Under the pieces are notes generated by a model that was given only the letters and a program-made list of their open reading frames with translations, was not told the origin of the DNA and searched no databases. Positions 1-7,611 of a DNA stretch of 64,000 nucleotides are shown here, piece by piece. Source of the DNA: Catenulispora pinisilvae (GTDB lineage: Bacteria; Actinomycetota; Actinomycetes; Streptomycetales; Catenulisporaceae); the NCBI RefSeq assembly GCF_015356865.1, contig NZ_JAAFZA010000002.1:62001-126000 (forward strand). The letters are read 5' to 3'. A program made the translations under genes and the position numbers. Within the stretch, counting starts at the first letter, position 1. Every line of letters begins with the position of its first letter.

Positions 1-173
1 GTCACTGAGTCGAAGACCGTCACCCGGTACTTCTCGTTGTAGCCGCCCAAGAACACCGTGATCGGTTTGCTGCCGAACAATCCTCCGGTCACCATGCCGA
101 CACCGTTCTCGAACACCGTGAACGGATCCGGCGGGTATTCGAGGTCTGATTCGTTCCACTTGCCGCTCGGCAT
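1..173 (-). CDS. Partial CDS, N-terminal 57 residues of an unrecognised protein
   Basis: An open frame begins at an ATG at 173 and runs leftward out of the window without a stop. The 57 visible residues (starting MPSGKWNESDLEYPPDPF) are rich in Gly, Phe and Val and end in a pattern that looks like short beta-strands (PITVFLGGYNEKYRV). Codon use is actinomycete-like. No family is recognised and no clear Shine-Dalgarno sequence precedes the ATG, so the true start could differ. Confidence 0.4.
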   Translation of the reverse strand, partial: MPSGKWNESDLEYPPDPFTVFENGVGMVTGGLFGSKPITVFLGGYNEKYRVTVFDSV

Positions 174-223
174 GGTGTGCTGAGCCGCGATGGCCTGGCG
201 GATGCCGATGTTATGGACACCGA

Positions 224-493
224 TTACCTCGACCTCGATCGCGTGGCCCACACTGACGATCTCCGAGGGGTCCTCGGCACGACGCCAGAACAGCTCGCCC
301 CGCAATATACGACCCGCCGCGTGACTTCGAGTCCATCGAAGCCGGCCACCGTACCCATCCGGACTTCACCTGGCTGAACAGAGTTGAGGAGCGTTTGCAG
401 AGTCTCGATCGACTCGGGTTCGGTCACGCCTTCGACCTTATGCGCCACGGTCACCGCCGCCCAGCGCATAGAACCAGCTGGTGACGCCCACAC
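224..493 (-). pseudogene. Coding-like fragment, unknown family
   Basis: About 55 codons in this frame look protein-coding: a stretch with EGVTEPESIETLQTLL and a later GTVAGFDGLEVTRRVVY. The sequence before and after in the same frame is Arg/Ser-rich and does not look like protein. This is most likely an internal piece of a decayed gene; the family is not recognised and it could be chance. Confidence 0.22.
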
Positions 494-789
494 GGCTGGA
501 GAACTGACGGCATGTTGGTCTCATCTCCGCTCAGACCTCGGACACGGCACTGCTTCGCCCGGCATCGCGACGGAGCTCGGGCATGCCGAGGTGAGCCGCG
601 GAGGATTGCGCTGCGCAATCGCGCATGGCTGTTGCGGTCTGCTGTTGCTCTGATCCGCGCATCGTGGGCGGGTGTGGCTGAGGGTGACCAGGGCGTTGCC
701 GATGCCCAGGATCTCAGGGCTCTTGCCGTATCGCTTTTCGTTGGTTACGTTTTTCGATAGCAACGATAATCGATATGGGGGCGGTCCGG
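494..789. promoter_or_regulatory. Intergenic region with palindrome and CGATA repeats before the DUF2975/XRE pair
   Basis: No gene is seen here. A perfect 15-base palindrome, ATTGCGCTGCGCAAT, lies at 605-619. The last 70 bases are AT-rich for this genome and hold three direct CGATA repeats at 755-759, 764-768 and 771-775, just before the DUF2975 start. Inference: promoter and possible operator of the downstream membrane protein/HTH operon, perhaps bound by the XRE protein it encodes. Confidence 0.35.
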
Positions 790-1449
790 ATGACAGCGAT
801 GACACGGAAGCAGCGCGACCCGCTGCAGCCCTTGCTCACCGTGGTTGACTTCATCTTCTCGGGGCTGGTGGTGGTCACGGTGCTCGGGGCGGGTCTGGCG
901 GTGTTCAGCCGCGGCGTGAGCATCTTCGGCTGGAGCCGAACCGTTCCCTACTCGGTGTGCGTACCGACAGACGACAGCAACTTCCGGGCCACGGGGATCA
1001 CCGTCGAACCGGGCGGGCTTCGGCCGGGCACTGGCGCCTCGATGCAATCCGCCAGCATCTGCCTCCTGCATCCGACTACAGGCCAGGCCGTGGCACTGAC
1101 CATCGCCCAAGTGACGGGGTTCGTCCTGTTCGCGGGCGCGTTCTATCTGGTCCGACGACTGCTGCGCGATGCCGCCAAGAATGGTCTATTCACGCCAGAC
1201 CTCGCCCGATGGCTACGAGCCCTCGGATGGTGGCTGCTCGCGGGAGAGGTGATCGCGACCATCGTCGTGGCCGCCATTCGAATCAGTCTGCTGAACAGAA
1301 TGGTGAACGACCGCATCGGCCCTGGCCTTTGGTATGGCTACCTGCACGGATCGTGGACTGTCATCTTCTTCGGTGTCGGGCTGATCACCGCCGCGCGGAT
1401 CATGAGGGTCGGCTCTGTGATGCGCGAAGACCTTGAGGGCACGGTGTGA
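790..1449 (+). CDS. DUF2975 family membrane protein
   Basis: The 219-residue product has four hydrophobic segments in the DUF2975 arrangement: one near the N-terminus (VVDFIFSGLVVVTVL), one after a long extracytoplasmic loop (QVTGFVLFAGAFYLV), then ALGWWLLAGEVIATIVV and a last one around VIFFGVGLITAARI. DUF2975 proteins are typically encoded with a small Cro/C1-type regulator, as here. The ATG at 790 is preferred because GGGGGCGG lies upstream of it; another ATG at 775 falls inside the CGATA repeats. The frame ends in a GTGA overlap with the regulator gene. Function is unknown for the family. Confidence 0.75.
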   Translation: MTAMTRKQRDPLQPLLTVVDFIFSGLVVVTVLGAGLAVFSRGVSIFGWSRTVPYSVCVPTDDSNFRATGITVEPGGLRPGTGASMQSASICLLHPTTGQAVALTIAQVTGFVLFAGAFYLVRRLLRDAAKNGLFTPDLARWLRALGWWLLAGEVIATIVVAAIRISLLNRMVNDRIGPGLWYGYLHGSWTVIFFGVGLITAARIMRVGSVMREDLEGTV

Positions 1450-1703
1450 CGACCTCTGACGACCTGGGGCCAACGATCTCCGTGCACCTGGACCGGCTGC
1501 TGGCCGACCGAGGCATGACACTCACCGAACTCTCTCAGTTGGCCGGAGTGTCCACTGTGAACCTGTCGATCCTCAAGAACGGCAGAGCCAAGGCCATCCG
1601 CTTCACGACACTGACGGCACTCTGCGAGGTCCTGGACTGCCAGCCCGGAGACATCCTCGGCTTCCAGCCACGTCCGAAGACGGTTGATCTCAGCGACGCC
1701 TAG
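1446..1703 (+). CDS. XRE/Cro-type helix-turn-helix regulator (YozG-like)
   Basis: This 85-residue protein is nearly all one Cro/C1-type DNA-binding domain: LDRLLADRGMTLTELSQLAG, then a recognition helix (STVNLSILKNGRAKAIRF) and a C-terminal LCEVLDCQPGDILGF, the usual end of YozG-like regulators. It starts at a GTG inside the stop of the DUF2975 gene (GTGA), so the two are translationally coupled. By analogy with other DUF2975/XRE pairs it probably regulates its own operon. Confidence 0.85.
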   Translation: MTTSDDLGPTISVHLDRLLADRGMTLTELSQLAGVSTVNLSILKNGRAKAIRFTTLTALCEVLDCQPGDILGFQPRPKTVDLSDA

Positions 1704-1986
1704 AAGCTGCGTTGTGAGCCCAGCCAGGCTGAGGTGAGCCCAGTGGGGGGAGCTTGGGCGCTGTTCGAGATCGTGCTCAAGGGTTTGACGATCCTCGGGA
1801 CGACCTCGAAGACGGGCTCGCGAAGGAGCTCACCGAAGACGACGGTGAACGCGGTCACCATGCCGTCCTCGCGCCGCTCGGGGCGCGAAGCGCCCGCCAG
1901 CGGTTCCGGGTGGGGTTGAGGGTGCCGAGAAATCCATCGATGCTGGTCACCTGCTTGCCGTCGTGACCGATGACCGGGGATGATCG
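1704..1986. other. Gene-free stretch before a transposase pseudogene
   Basis: I see no convincing gene. A short direct repeat, TGAGCCCAG, occurs twice at about 1715-1742. The segment probably holds the left end of the transposase remnant that follows, but no clear terminal inverted repeat could be matched to the right side. Confidence 0.3.
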
Positions 1987-3066
1987 GTGCTCCTGCCTGC
2001 GCTTCGTCTTCCTTCTCGCGGCTCGGCTACCGCTCTCGCACGTCTGTCCCGGCGCGATACAACGTGGAAGAACGCGGAGATCCTCCTTCTGCGTCACCAG
2101 CTGGCTGTCCTACAGCGTCAGTTCGGTGAGCGCACCCGGCCGAGATGTCGTGGGCCGACCGGGCGCTGATCGGGCTCCTGCTCGGCTTGATACCGAAGGC
2201 GCGGCAACCAGGGCTCCGGCTGATCGTCGCCCCCGGCACGATCGTGGGCTGGCGTCGTGACATCCTGCGCCGTCGCTGGGCGGCAAAGTCGAAACCTAAG
2301 GGCTGGCCCGCGACCCGCCGCAACGTCAAAGCCCTGGTGCTTCAGATGGGCCCGGGAGAACGAAGGATGGGGCTATCGGCTCATCGCTGGGGAACTGGCC
2401 GGCCTCGGCGTCACGATCACACCCTCCACCGCGTGGGTGATCCTCAAGAAGGCCGGCATCGGCCCCGCGCCCAGGCGCTCCGGGCCAGCCTGGACACAGT
2501 TCCTACGTTCCCAGGCCCAAGCGATCCTCGCCACCGGCTTCTTCACCATCGATCGGCTCGACGGCACCACCGCCTACGCCCTGACGATGATCGAGCACGC
2601 CACCCGGTGGATCGGCGCCGCCGCTCACCCGACCGCCGCCTGGACCGTCCAGACGGCCCGCAACGCCCTGATGGATCTGGAAGGCCAAGCCGACCGGTTC
2701 AAGTTCCTCATACGAGACCGCGGCCCGCAGTTCACCGCATCCTTCGACGCCGTGTTCGCCTCCGCCGACATCGAGATCGTCACCACGGCCGTCCGGCCTC
2801 CGGTCATGAACGCGATCCAGGAACGCTGGCACCGATCGGTCCGCGCCGAACTCCTGGACCGCAGCCTCGTCTGGAACCTCGCCCACCTCCGACGCGTCCT
2901 GACCGAATACGAGTCCTTCTACAACGAGCATCGGCCCCACTGCGTCCTCGGCCAGGCCGCGCCACCCAAGCCGCTCCCCGACAACGTCGTCGTCCTCGAC
3001 CAATTCCGCGCCACCGGCCACGATCGGATCGGCGGCACCCTCCACGGATACCACATGGAGGATTGA
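1987..3066 (+). pseudogene. Broken DDE (rve-type) transposase of an IS3/IS481-like element
   Basis: The reading frame is recognisable across three frames. It begins with the HTH-side motif WKNAEILLLRHQLAVLQRQ, shifts near 2130 into ADRALIGLLLGLIPKARQ, and shifts back near 2345 into the integrase core. The second lesion is one extra G where ATGGCCCGG is expected. In the core, the three acidic positions can be followed: FFTID, LIRDRGPQF and NAIQERW, so the catalytic Glu is retained. The C-terminal YNEHRP motif is present. It is a relative of the copies at 15.9, 35.2 and 63.2 kb. Inactive unless the shifts are sequencing errors. Confidence 0.8.
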
Positions 3067-3391
3067 CCTGCATGGATGGACTTCTCGGCGCCCTCAGGCC
3101 GTCGACCCGGCAGACGCGCGCCAAGATCGTCCGCATCACGCCCCTGGGCGGCCATGCGCGGTGGCGCGCGTCCGAGGCCGTGGCCCGACACCGGCAGCGT
3201 TGGGTCGACCGTCTCGGCGCGGAACTGGAACTTGTCGGGGCGATCATCCACGGCCGCACCGACATCGTCGACATGAAAGTGCTTCGTGCACGAACTCGTC
3301 CAGACGGTGACGCGGACTACAGCAATATAGTCAAGCACTACGACGGTCAAGTATCTTGTGTATCTCGCCGGCGTGTGCCAGCCTTCTGCCC
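3067..3391. other. Region upstream of the catabolic operon
   Basis: No gene is recognised. An open frame from an ATG at 3072 (MDGLLGALRPSTRQTRAKI) has coding-like composition at first but matches nothing I know. A perfect palindrome TTCGTGCACGAA lies at 3283-3294, and the repeated word GTCAAG occurs near 3330 and 3348 in an AT-richer stretch. Inference: it holds the promoter of the nitroreductase-led operon. Confidence 0.35.
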
Positions 3392-3991
3392 ATGGCAGGT
3401 GGCAACGTGGCCCACGTGACACAGGACGACCGACCAGTGGCGCAGGCCCTGGAGGACCGTCGTAGCTGTGCCGGTTTCCGGCCGTTTTTGGTCGGGCTGG
3501 ACGAGATCTGCTCAATCGCCGAGGTCGCGGGTCTGGCGCCGAGTGAGCTGGATTTGCAGCCCTGGCGGGTTCACGTCGCTCAGGGCAGCGCGCTTGACCG
3601 CGTGTGCTCGGCGTTGCTGGAATCCAACGTCGCCAAGGCCCGCGCGGCCGGCACGGCACTCGTGCTCAGCGGCGACACGGCCACGGTGGACGACAGTCCG
3701 GTCGCAGCGCGCTTCTACGAGAACCGGTCCCGTCGCGACTTCGTCCTGCGAAATGTGTCGATGTATCTGATGGCTTTCATGCTTGTGGCGGAGTCGCGGG
3801 GGCTTGCCACTCGGCCGATGGCCGGGTTCGACGAGGAGGCGTTGTCCGCTGTCTGCGGATTCGCGCCGACACAGTTCCCGGTCGCGGTTCTGCTCATCGG
3901 GGCATCCGATGGGCGTCGGCCGGATCGGCGGGGCAGGCGCCTGGACCCGGCGGTGATGGTGGTCCGACTCGGCGATGGCGCGCACCGATGA
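3392..3991 (+). CDS. Nitroreductase-like flavoprotein
   Basis: The 199-residue protein resembles short nitroreductase-family proteins, which use FMN to pass hydride from NAD(P)H to a substrate. Visible support: SELDLQPWRVHV matches the family's N-terminal 'S-x-N-x-Q-PW' flavin-contact motif, RRDFVLRNVSMYLMAFML is the dimer-helix region, and ESRGLATRPMAGF...FPVAVLLIG matches the C-terminal part. Start is uncertain: ATG 3392 is used, a GTG at 3356 is also open. It overlaps the next gene by ATGA. As first gene of a catabolic operon it may reduce an intermediate or recycle flavin; the exact role is inference. Confidence 0.65.
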   Translation: MAGGNVAHVTQDDRPVAQALEDRRSCAGFRPFLVGLDEICSIAEVAGLAPSELDLQPWRVHVAQGSALDRVCSALLESNVAKARAAGTALVLSGDTATVDDSPVAARFYENRSRRDFVLRNVSMYLMAFMLVAESRGLATRPMAGFDEEALSAVCGFAPTQFPVAVLLIGASDGRRPDRRGRRLDPAVMVVRLGDGAHR

Positions 3992-4410
3992 ACGATTGCC
4001 TGCTCTGTACCCACGCCTCGACCGCGCCGACTGAGGTCTACCGCGATGACTGGTGGGCGGCGACCGTCTTTCCGGCGCTGGCGGTCCCGGGGTGGTATGT
4101 CCTGCGGCTGCTTCGGCACGCCGAGGGACTCGCGGCGATGACCCAGCCCGAGGCCGAGGCGCTGGGCAGGGCATTGCGACGGTTGAGCGGGGCCGTCACG
4201 GTCACCTGCCACACCGACGTGGTCTATGCGACGTGCTTCGGTGAGGACAACCGGCACCTGCATTGGCTGGTGATGGCGCGCGCCGACGACATCCCCGCCG
4301 AGCAACGGCGTGGACGGCTGGCAGAGCAGGCAGCGCGGCTGGTCGACCCAGCCCGTGCGCAGGTGACGGCGGCCCGCGTCCGCGACGCCGTAACGGAGGT
4401 CGCACCGTGA
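3988..4410 (+). CDS. HIT-like family protein
   Basis: The 140-residue protein starts MNDCLLC, a CxxC pair typical of HIT (histidine triad) hydrolases, and has RHLHWLVMARAD at about 89-100 where the family usually has H-x-H-x-H. Here the third histidine is missing (H90, H92 remain), so nucleotide hydrolase activity is doubtful. The start ATG overlaps the nitroreductase stop (ATGA), and the end overlaps the hydrolase gene (GTGA), so all three are coupled. The role in the operon is unknown. Confidence 0.6.
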   Translation: MNDCLLCTHASTAPTEVYRDDWWAATVFPALAVPGWYVLRLLRHAEGLAAMTQPEAEALGRALRRLSGAVTVTCHTDVVYATCFGEDNRHLHWLVMARADDIPAEQRRGRLAEQAARLVDPARAQVTAARVRDAVTEVAP

Positions 4411-5276
4411 GACTCACCCGCATTGACGACCGGGCCTGCATCCAGGTCGGCGAACAGCACTACGACATCGCACGCCTGTCCGATCAGCAGCTGCCTTCCG
4501 AACTCGACGTGCTGGTTCGGCACGAGTTGCTGCCCCAGGTCGCCGCGCTGGCAACGCGCGCCCCCGGTCACGACGACGCGGTACTGAACGGTCAGGTCGG
4601 CCCACCGATCCGCCGCCCCGGCACGATATTCGGCTGGGGCTTGAACTTCGGTGACCACACAACGCAGAGCGGCTTGGCACAGGATGAGCTTCCGACGCTG
4701 TTCGTCAAATTCCCGTCGGCGGTGACCGGGCCATACGACCCGATCGTCATCCCCCAGGGGTGCGACCAGGTCGACTGGGAGGCCGAACTCGCGATCGTCA
4801 TCGGCAAGCCGGGACGGCACATCACCGGCGGCGACGCGATGTCCCATGTCGCCGGGCTGATGTGCGCGCAGGATGTGAGCGAACGACACGTACAGCTCAA
4901 CGCGGGAACGCAGTTCTGCCTCGGCAAGGGCTTCGACACGTTCTGCCCGTGGGGCCCGGCGCTCGTCACGCTCGACGAATTGCCGGATCTCGCATCCCTG
5001 GAGATCAGCTGCCGGCTCAACGGAGAGTTGGTACAGCGCGCATCCGTCGGCGAGATGTTGTGCGATGTGGCCGAGCTGATCACCCGACTGAGCCGATTCA
5101 CGACCCTGCGAGCCGGCGACGTGATCCTGGGAGGCAGCCCGGGGGGCGTGGGCCTGTTCCAGACGCCACCCCGCTTCCTCGCAAACGGCGACGTCCTGGA
5201 GACGGCCATCACGGGGATCGGCTCCCTCCTCAATCACGTCACAGACGAGAACCACGCTGATCAGCAACCTTCGTAG
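4407..5276 (+). CDS. Fumarylacetoacetate hydrolase family protein
   Basis: The 289-residue protein belongs to the FAH fold, enzymes that split or decarboxylate/isomerise dicarbonyl products of aromatic ring cleavage with a divalent metal. The C-terminal core is complete: DWEAELAIVIG at 123-133 carries the metal-binding acids, AQDVSERHVQ at about 154-163 the next ligand, and LGKGFDTFCPWGP at about 172-184 the substrate loop. GDVILGGSPGGVGLFQTPP is the conserved C-terminal loop. Start is a GTG overlapping the previous stop; no ATG alternative is present. It likely acts late in the pathway that the FAD monooxygenase begins. Confidence 0.85.
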   Translation: MRLTRIDDRACIQVGEQHYDIARLSDQQLPSELDVLVRHELLPQVAALATRAPGHDDAVLNGQVGPPIRRPGTIFGWGLNFGDHTTQSGLAQDELPTLFVKFPSAVTGPYDPIVIPQGCDQVDWEAELAIVIGKPGRHITGGDAMSHVAGLMCAQDVSERHVQLNAGTQFCLGKGFDTFCPWGPALVTLDELPDLASLEISCRLNGELVQRASVGEMLCDVAELITRLSRFTTLRAGDVILGGSPGGVGLFQTPPRFLANGDVLETAITGIGSLLNHVTDENHADQQPS

Positions 5277-5288
5277 GAGACAACCGCC

Positions 5289-5747
5289 ATGGCTGAGCAC
5301 ATCTTGGGTAGTCCGCACGAGGTCGGCACCGTCGAGCACGCTCAGTGGCTCGTCGACCGCCATCTCCAGGAAGAGAACCCTCTGCACATCGAGCAGGCGA
5401 TGCGCCTTTATACCGAAGACGTCATCTGGGAGGTGCCCGGCCGGCGCCTCACGTATCAGGGCAAGGAACAGGTCAAGGCCAACTACCTGCGCATCTTCGA
5501 CGCGGCTGAGGACATCTCATTCGAGCCGATCGAGCGATTCGCCACGCCGGAACGCGTCGTCGACGACATGTGGGTCCGGTTCAAACTGATCGGCCCGGGC
5601 TTCGAGAACGCACCGATGCCATACGGCACGCGAGTCAAGATGCGTCTTGTCCACAACTTTCACATCACCGACGGCCTGATCTCGCGAGAGATCGGCTACG
5701 AGATGTGGATGGCTGACGACGGTGATCCCGCCGATACGAATCCGTGA
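5289..5747 (+). CDS. NTF2-like (SnoaL-type) protein
   Basis: The 152-residue protein has the cone-shaped NTF2-like fold pattern: an N-terminal helix pair (AQWLVDRHLQ, HIEQAMRLY), then TEDVIWEVPGRRLTYQGKEQ, the usual SnoaL beginning, and beta-strands ending VHNFHITDGLISREIGYE. Such proteins are isomerases, dehydratases or cyclases acting on hydrophobic small molecules, or have no known activity. A strong Shine-Dalgarno, GTAGGAGA, precedes ATG 5289, 12 bases after the FAH gene. The operon context suggests it works on a cyclic intermediate. Confidence 0.75.
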   Translation: MAEHILGSPHEVGTVEHAQWLVDRHLQEENPLHIEQAMRLYTEDVIWEVPGRRLTYQGKEQVKANYLRIFDAAEDISFEPIERFATPERVVDDMWVRFKLIGPGFENAPMPYGTRVKMRLVHNFHITDGLISREIGYEMWMADDGDPADTNP

Positions 5748-5792
5748 ACGGCGCAGACTGATGGACGGCCCGGAACAAGTCGAGACGGACGG

Positions 5793-5869
5793 CTCGGCGG
5801 CGCCGCGGTAGGCCTCTGGGCCTCGGCGGCGCCGCGGTAGACCTCTCAGCCTCGGCGGCGCTGTCACAG
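5793..5869. repeat. 29-bp direct repeat, about 2.6 copies
   Basis: The word CTCGGCGGCGCCGCGGTAG begins at 5793 and again at 5822 (period 29). A third, shortened copy starts at 5851 with CTCGGCGGCG. It lies between the NTF2-like gene and the monooxygenase promoter. The GC-rich units can fold (GGCGCC core); a transcription pause or simple slippage product is possible. Confidence 0.7.
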
Positions 5870-5911
5870 CTCGGGATCTCGGGTTCAGCTCTGGCGAATC
5901 CACGCATGGAC

Positions 5912-5924
5912 GGTCTACTAGACC
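5912..5924. promoter_or_regulatory. Palindromic operator candidate for the monooxygenase gene
   Basis: GGTCTACTAGACC is a perfect 13-base palindrome, 25 bases before the monooxygenase ATG at 5950. A -10-like TATCGT lies between it and the start. The position suits repression, and the MarR-type regulator at the end of the cluster is the obvious candidate to bind it. That link is inference. Confidence 0.5.
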
Positions 5925-5949
5925 ATCACGGATACGGACTATCGTGCAT

Positions 5950-7611
5950 ATGGGCCTGAACAGGAAGACCGCGCAGGATGTGATCGTCGTCGGTGCCGGT
6001 CCCGTCGGTCTGGCGACGGCGATCGAGCTCGCGCAGCGTGGAATCGCCGTGACCCTGCTTGAGCGCTCCGAGCGCATCACGCCCCAACCCCGAGCGAAGC
6101 TGGTGAACGTCCGCTCGATGTCGTTGATGCGGCGATGGGGAATCGCCGAAAGCGTGAGGTCGGCTGCACCGCTTGGCCGTGAGTGGCCGGGCGACATCGC
6201 GTTCGTGACGGAGTTGCTCGGTTTCGAGGTTGCCCGGATGCCGAACGCGCTGATGACCCAGGGCGTGCCAGGAGAGGTCGCCCCGGAGACGGCGCTCACG
6301 ATTCCTCAACGCGAGTTCGAGCAGGTGCTGCTGGATCTGCTGCGCAGCTTCGCGCTCGCCCGTGTCGTCATGGGGGTCACGGTGTCGGGGGTCGTTCAGG
6401 CAGCCGAGGAAGTGCTGGTGACCTGTCGCGATGCCGATGGCGCTGAGCAGGTCGAGAAGGCGAGCTGGCTCGTCGGGTGCGACGGCGCACACAGTGCTGT
6501 GCGGGCTGCGATCGGGGTTGAGATGTCGGGGCAGCCGGCGATCGCGCGGAACCTCGGGGTGGTCTTCCGGTCAGACGCGCTCGCGGCCATGAACCCTCAT
6601 GCCGATGCGGTGCAGTACTGGGTGGCGAACCCCGACTGGCCGGGAATCATGGGGCAGCTGGATACGCAGGGGACCTGGTGGGCTCAGCTGACCGGTTTCG
6701 CAAACGATCAGGACCTGCGCGCGCTCGACATCGAGCAGCACATTCGGGGCATGATCGGCTCGGCCGATTCACCTGTCGAGGTTCTCGGCACCGAATCGTG
6801 GGCGGCGCGGCAACAGCTGGCCGATACCTACCGGCGCGGACGGGTGCTCTTGGCCGGCGACGCGGCCCACCTGCACCCGCCGATGGGCGGATACGGGATG
6901 AACATGGGCCTGGGCGACGCGGTCGATCTGGGCTGGAGGCTCGCCGCGGTCCTGCAGGGATGGGCCGGTCCGGAACTCCTCGACGGCTACGTGAGCGAAC
7001 GTCGCGAGGTTCACCGCCGAGTGCTCACCGAGTCGACCGCGAACTACCGGCATCTCAGCCAGAGCTTCGGCGATCCGGCGTTGTTCGACGATTCCCCGCT
7101 CGGGCAACGTGCCCGTGACCGAACGGGCGCGCAGATCGTGACAGCCAAGATGCGTGAGTTCCGATCGATCGGCATGCAACTTGGATGCTTTTACACGCAG
7201 TCCCCACAGATTGTCTATGGCGGGCGCGACACGCTTGAGTTCTCCGTGACCGAGTACCACCCGAGTTCAGCGGCCGGGCACCTTGCTCCGCACGTGTGGC
7301 TGGACGACGATGTCGCGCTCTACGACACCCTCGGCCCCGGGCTCACCGCACTGCTTTCGTGTGGCACGCCGACCCGGCCGAGCGAAGGGACGACACGGCT
7401 GGTCGATGCCGCGCGGCGGCTGGGCACCCCGATCACCACAGTCCATCTCCCCGACGCCGCACGCCGGCTCTATCCGTGTCGCTACACACTGGTTCGCCCG
7501 GACCAGTACGTCGCGTACTCCGGGGGCGTGCCGCGATCGGGCTGGGAACCACTGCTCGCTTCGATCACCGCGACAACGAGACGAGGCATGGAACCCCATG
7601 AGCCTTCCTAG
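5950..7611 (+). CDS. FAD-dependent aromatic monooxygenase (class A, PheA/TfdB/MhpA-like)
   Basis: The 553-residue product has all three fingerprints of class A flavoprotein hydroxylases: VVGAGPVGLATAIELAQRG near the N-terminus (Rossmann GxGxxG), the middle motif WLVGCDGAHSAVR (NAD(P)H/FAD 'DG' motif) and GDAAHLHPPMGGYGMNMG (FAD ribityl motif) at about residue 300. Length fits the phenol-hydroxylase/MhpA branch with a C-terminal thioredoxin-like region. Such enzymes use NAD(P)H and O2 to hydroxylate an aromatic ring. ATG 5950 is used; GTG 5944 is in frame. There is little SD, so translation may start close to the transcription start. The gene overlaps the ligase gene by 14 bases. Confidence 0.88.
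   Translation: MGLNRKTAQDVIVVGAGPVGLATAIELAQRGIAVTLLERSERITPQPRAKLVNVRSMSLMRRWGIAESVRSAAPLGREWPGDIAFVTELLGFEVARMPNALMTQGVPGEVAPETALTIPQREFEQVLLDLLRSFALARVVMGVTVSGVVQAAEEVLVTCRDADGAEQVEKASWLVGCDGAHSAVRAAIGVEMSGQPAIARNLGVVFRSDALAAMNPHADAVQYWVANPDWPGIMGQLDTQGTWWAQLTGFANDQDLRALDIEQHIRGMIGSADSPVEVLGTESWAARQQLADTYRRGRVLLAGDAAHLHPPMGGYGMNMGLGDAVDLGWRLAAVLQGWAGPELLDGYVSERREVHRRVLTESTANYRHLSQSFGDPALFDDSPLGQRARDRTGAQIVTAKMREFRSIGMQLGCFYTQSPQIVYGGRDTLEFSVTEYHPSSAAGHLAPHVWLDDDVALYDTLGPGLTALLSCGTPTRPSEGTTRLVDAARRLGTPITTVHLPDAARRLYPCRYTLVRPDQYVAYSGGVPRSGWEPLLASITATTRRGMEPHEPS

Noticed and set aside
2145-3419. A single 424-codon gene
   Set aside because: Only its first part is transposase; after about 2350 it leaves the conserved frame and becomes Arg/Pro/His-rich. 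It is a frameshifted pseudogene, not a new protein.
5793-5869. CRISPR array
   Set aside because: The units are directly adjacent, without spacers, only 2.6 copies, and no cas gene is near. I saw no CRISPR array anywhere in the window.
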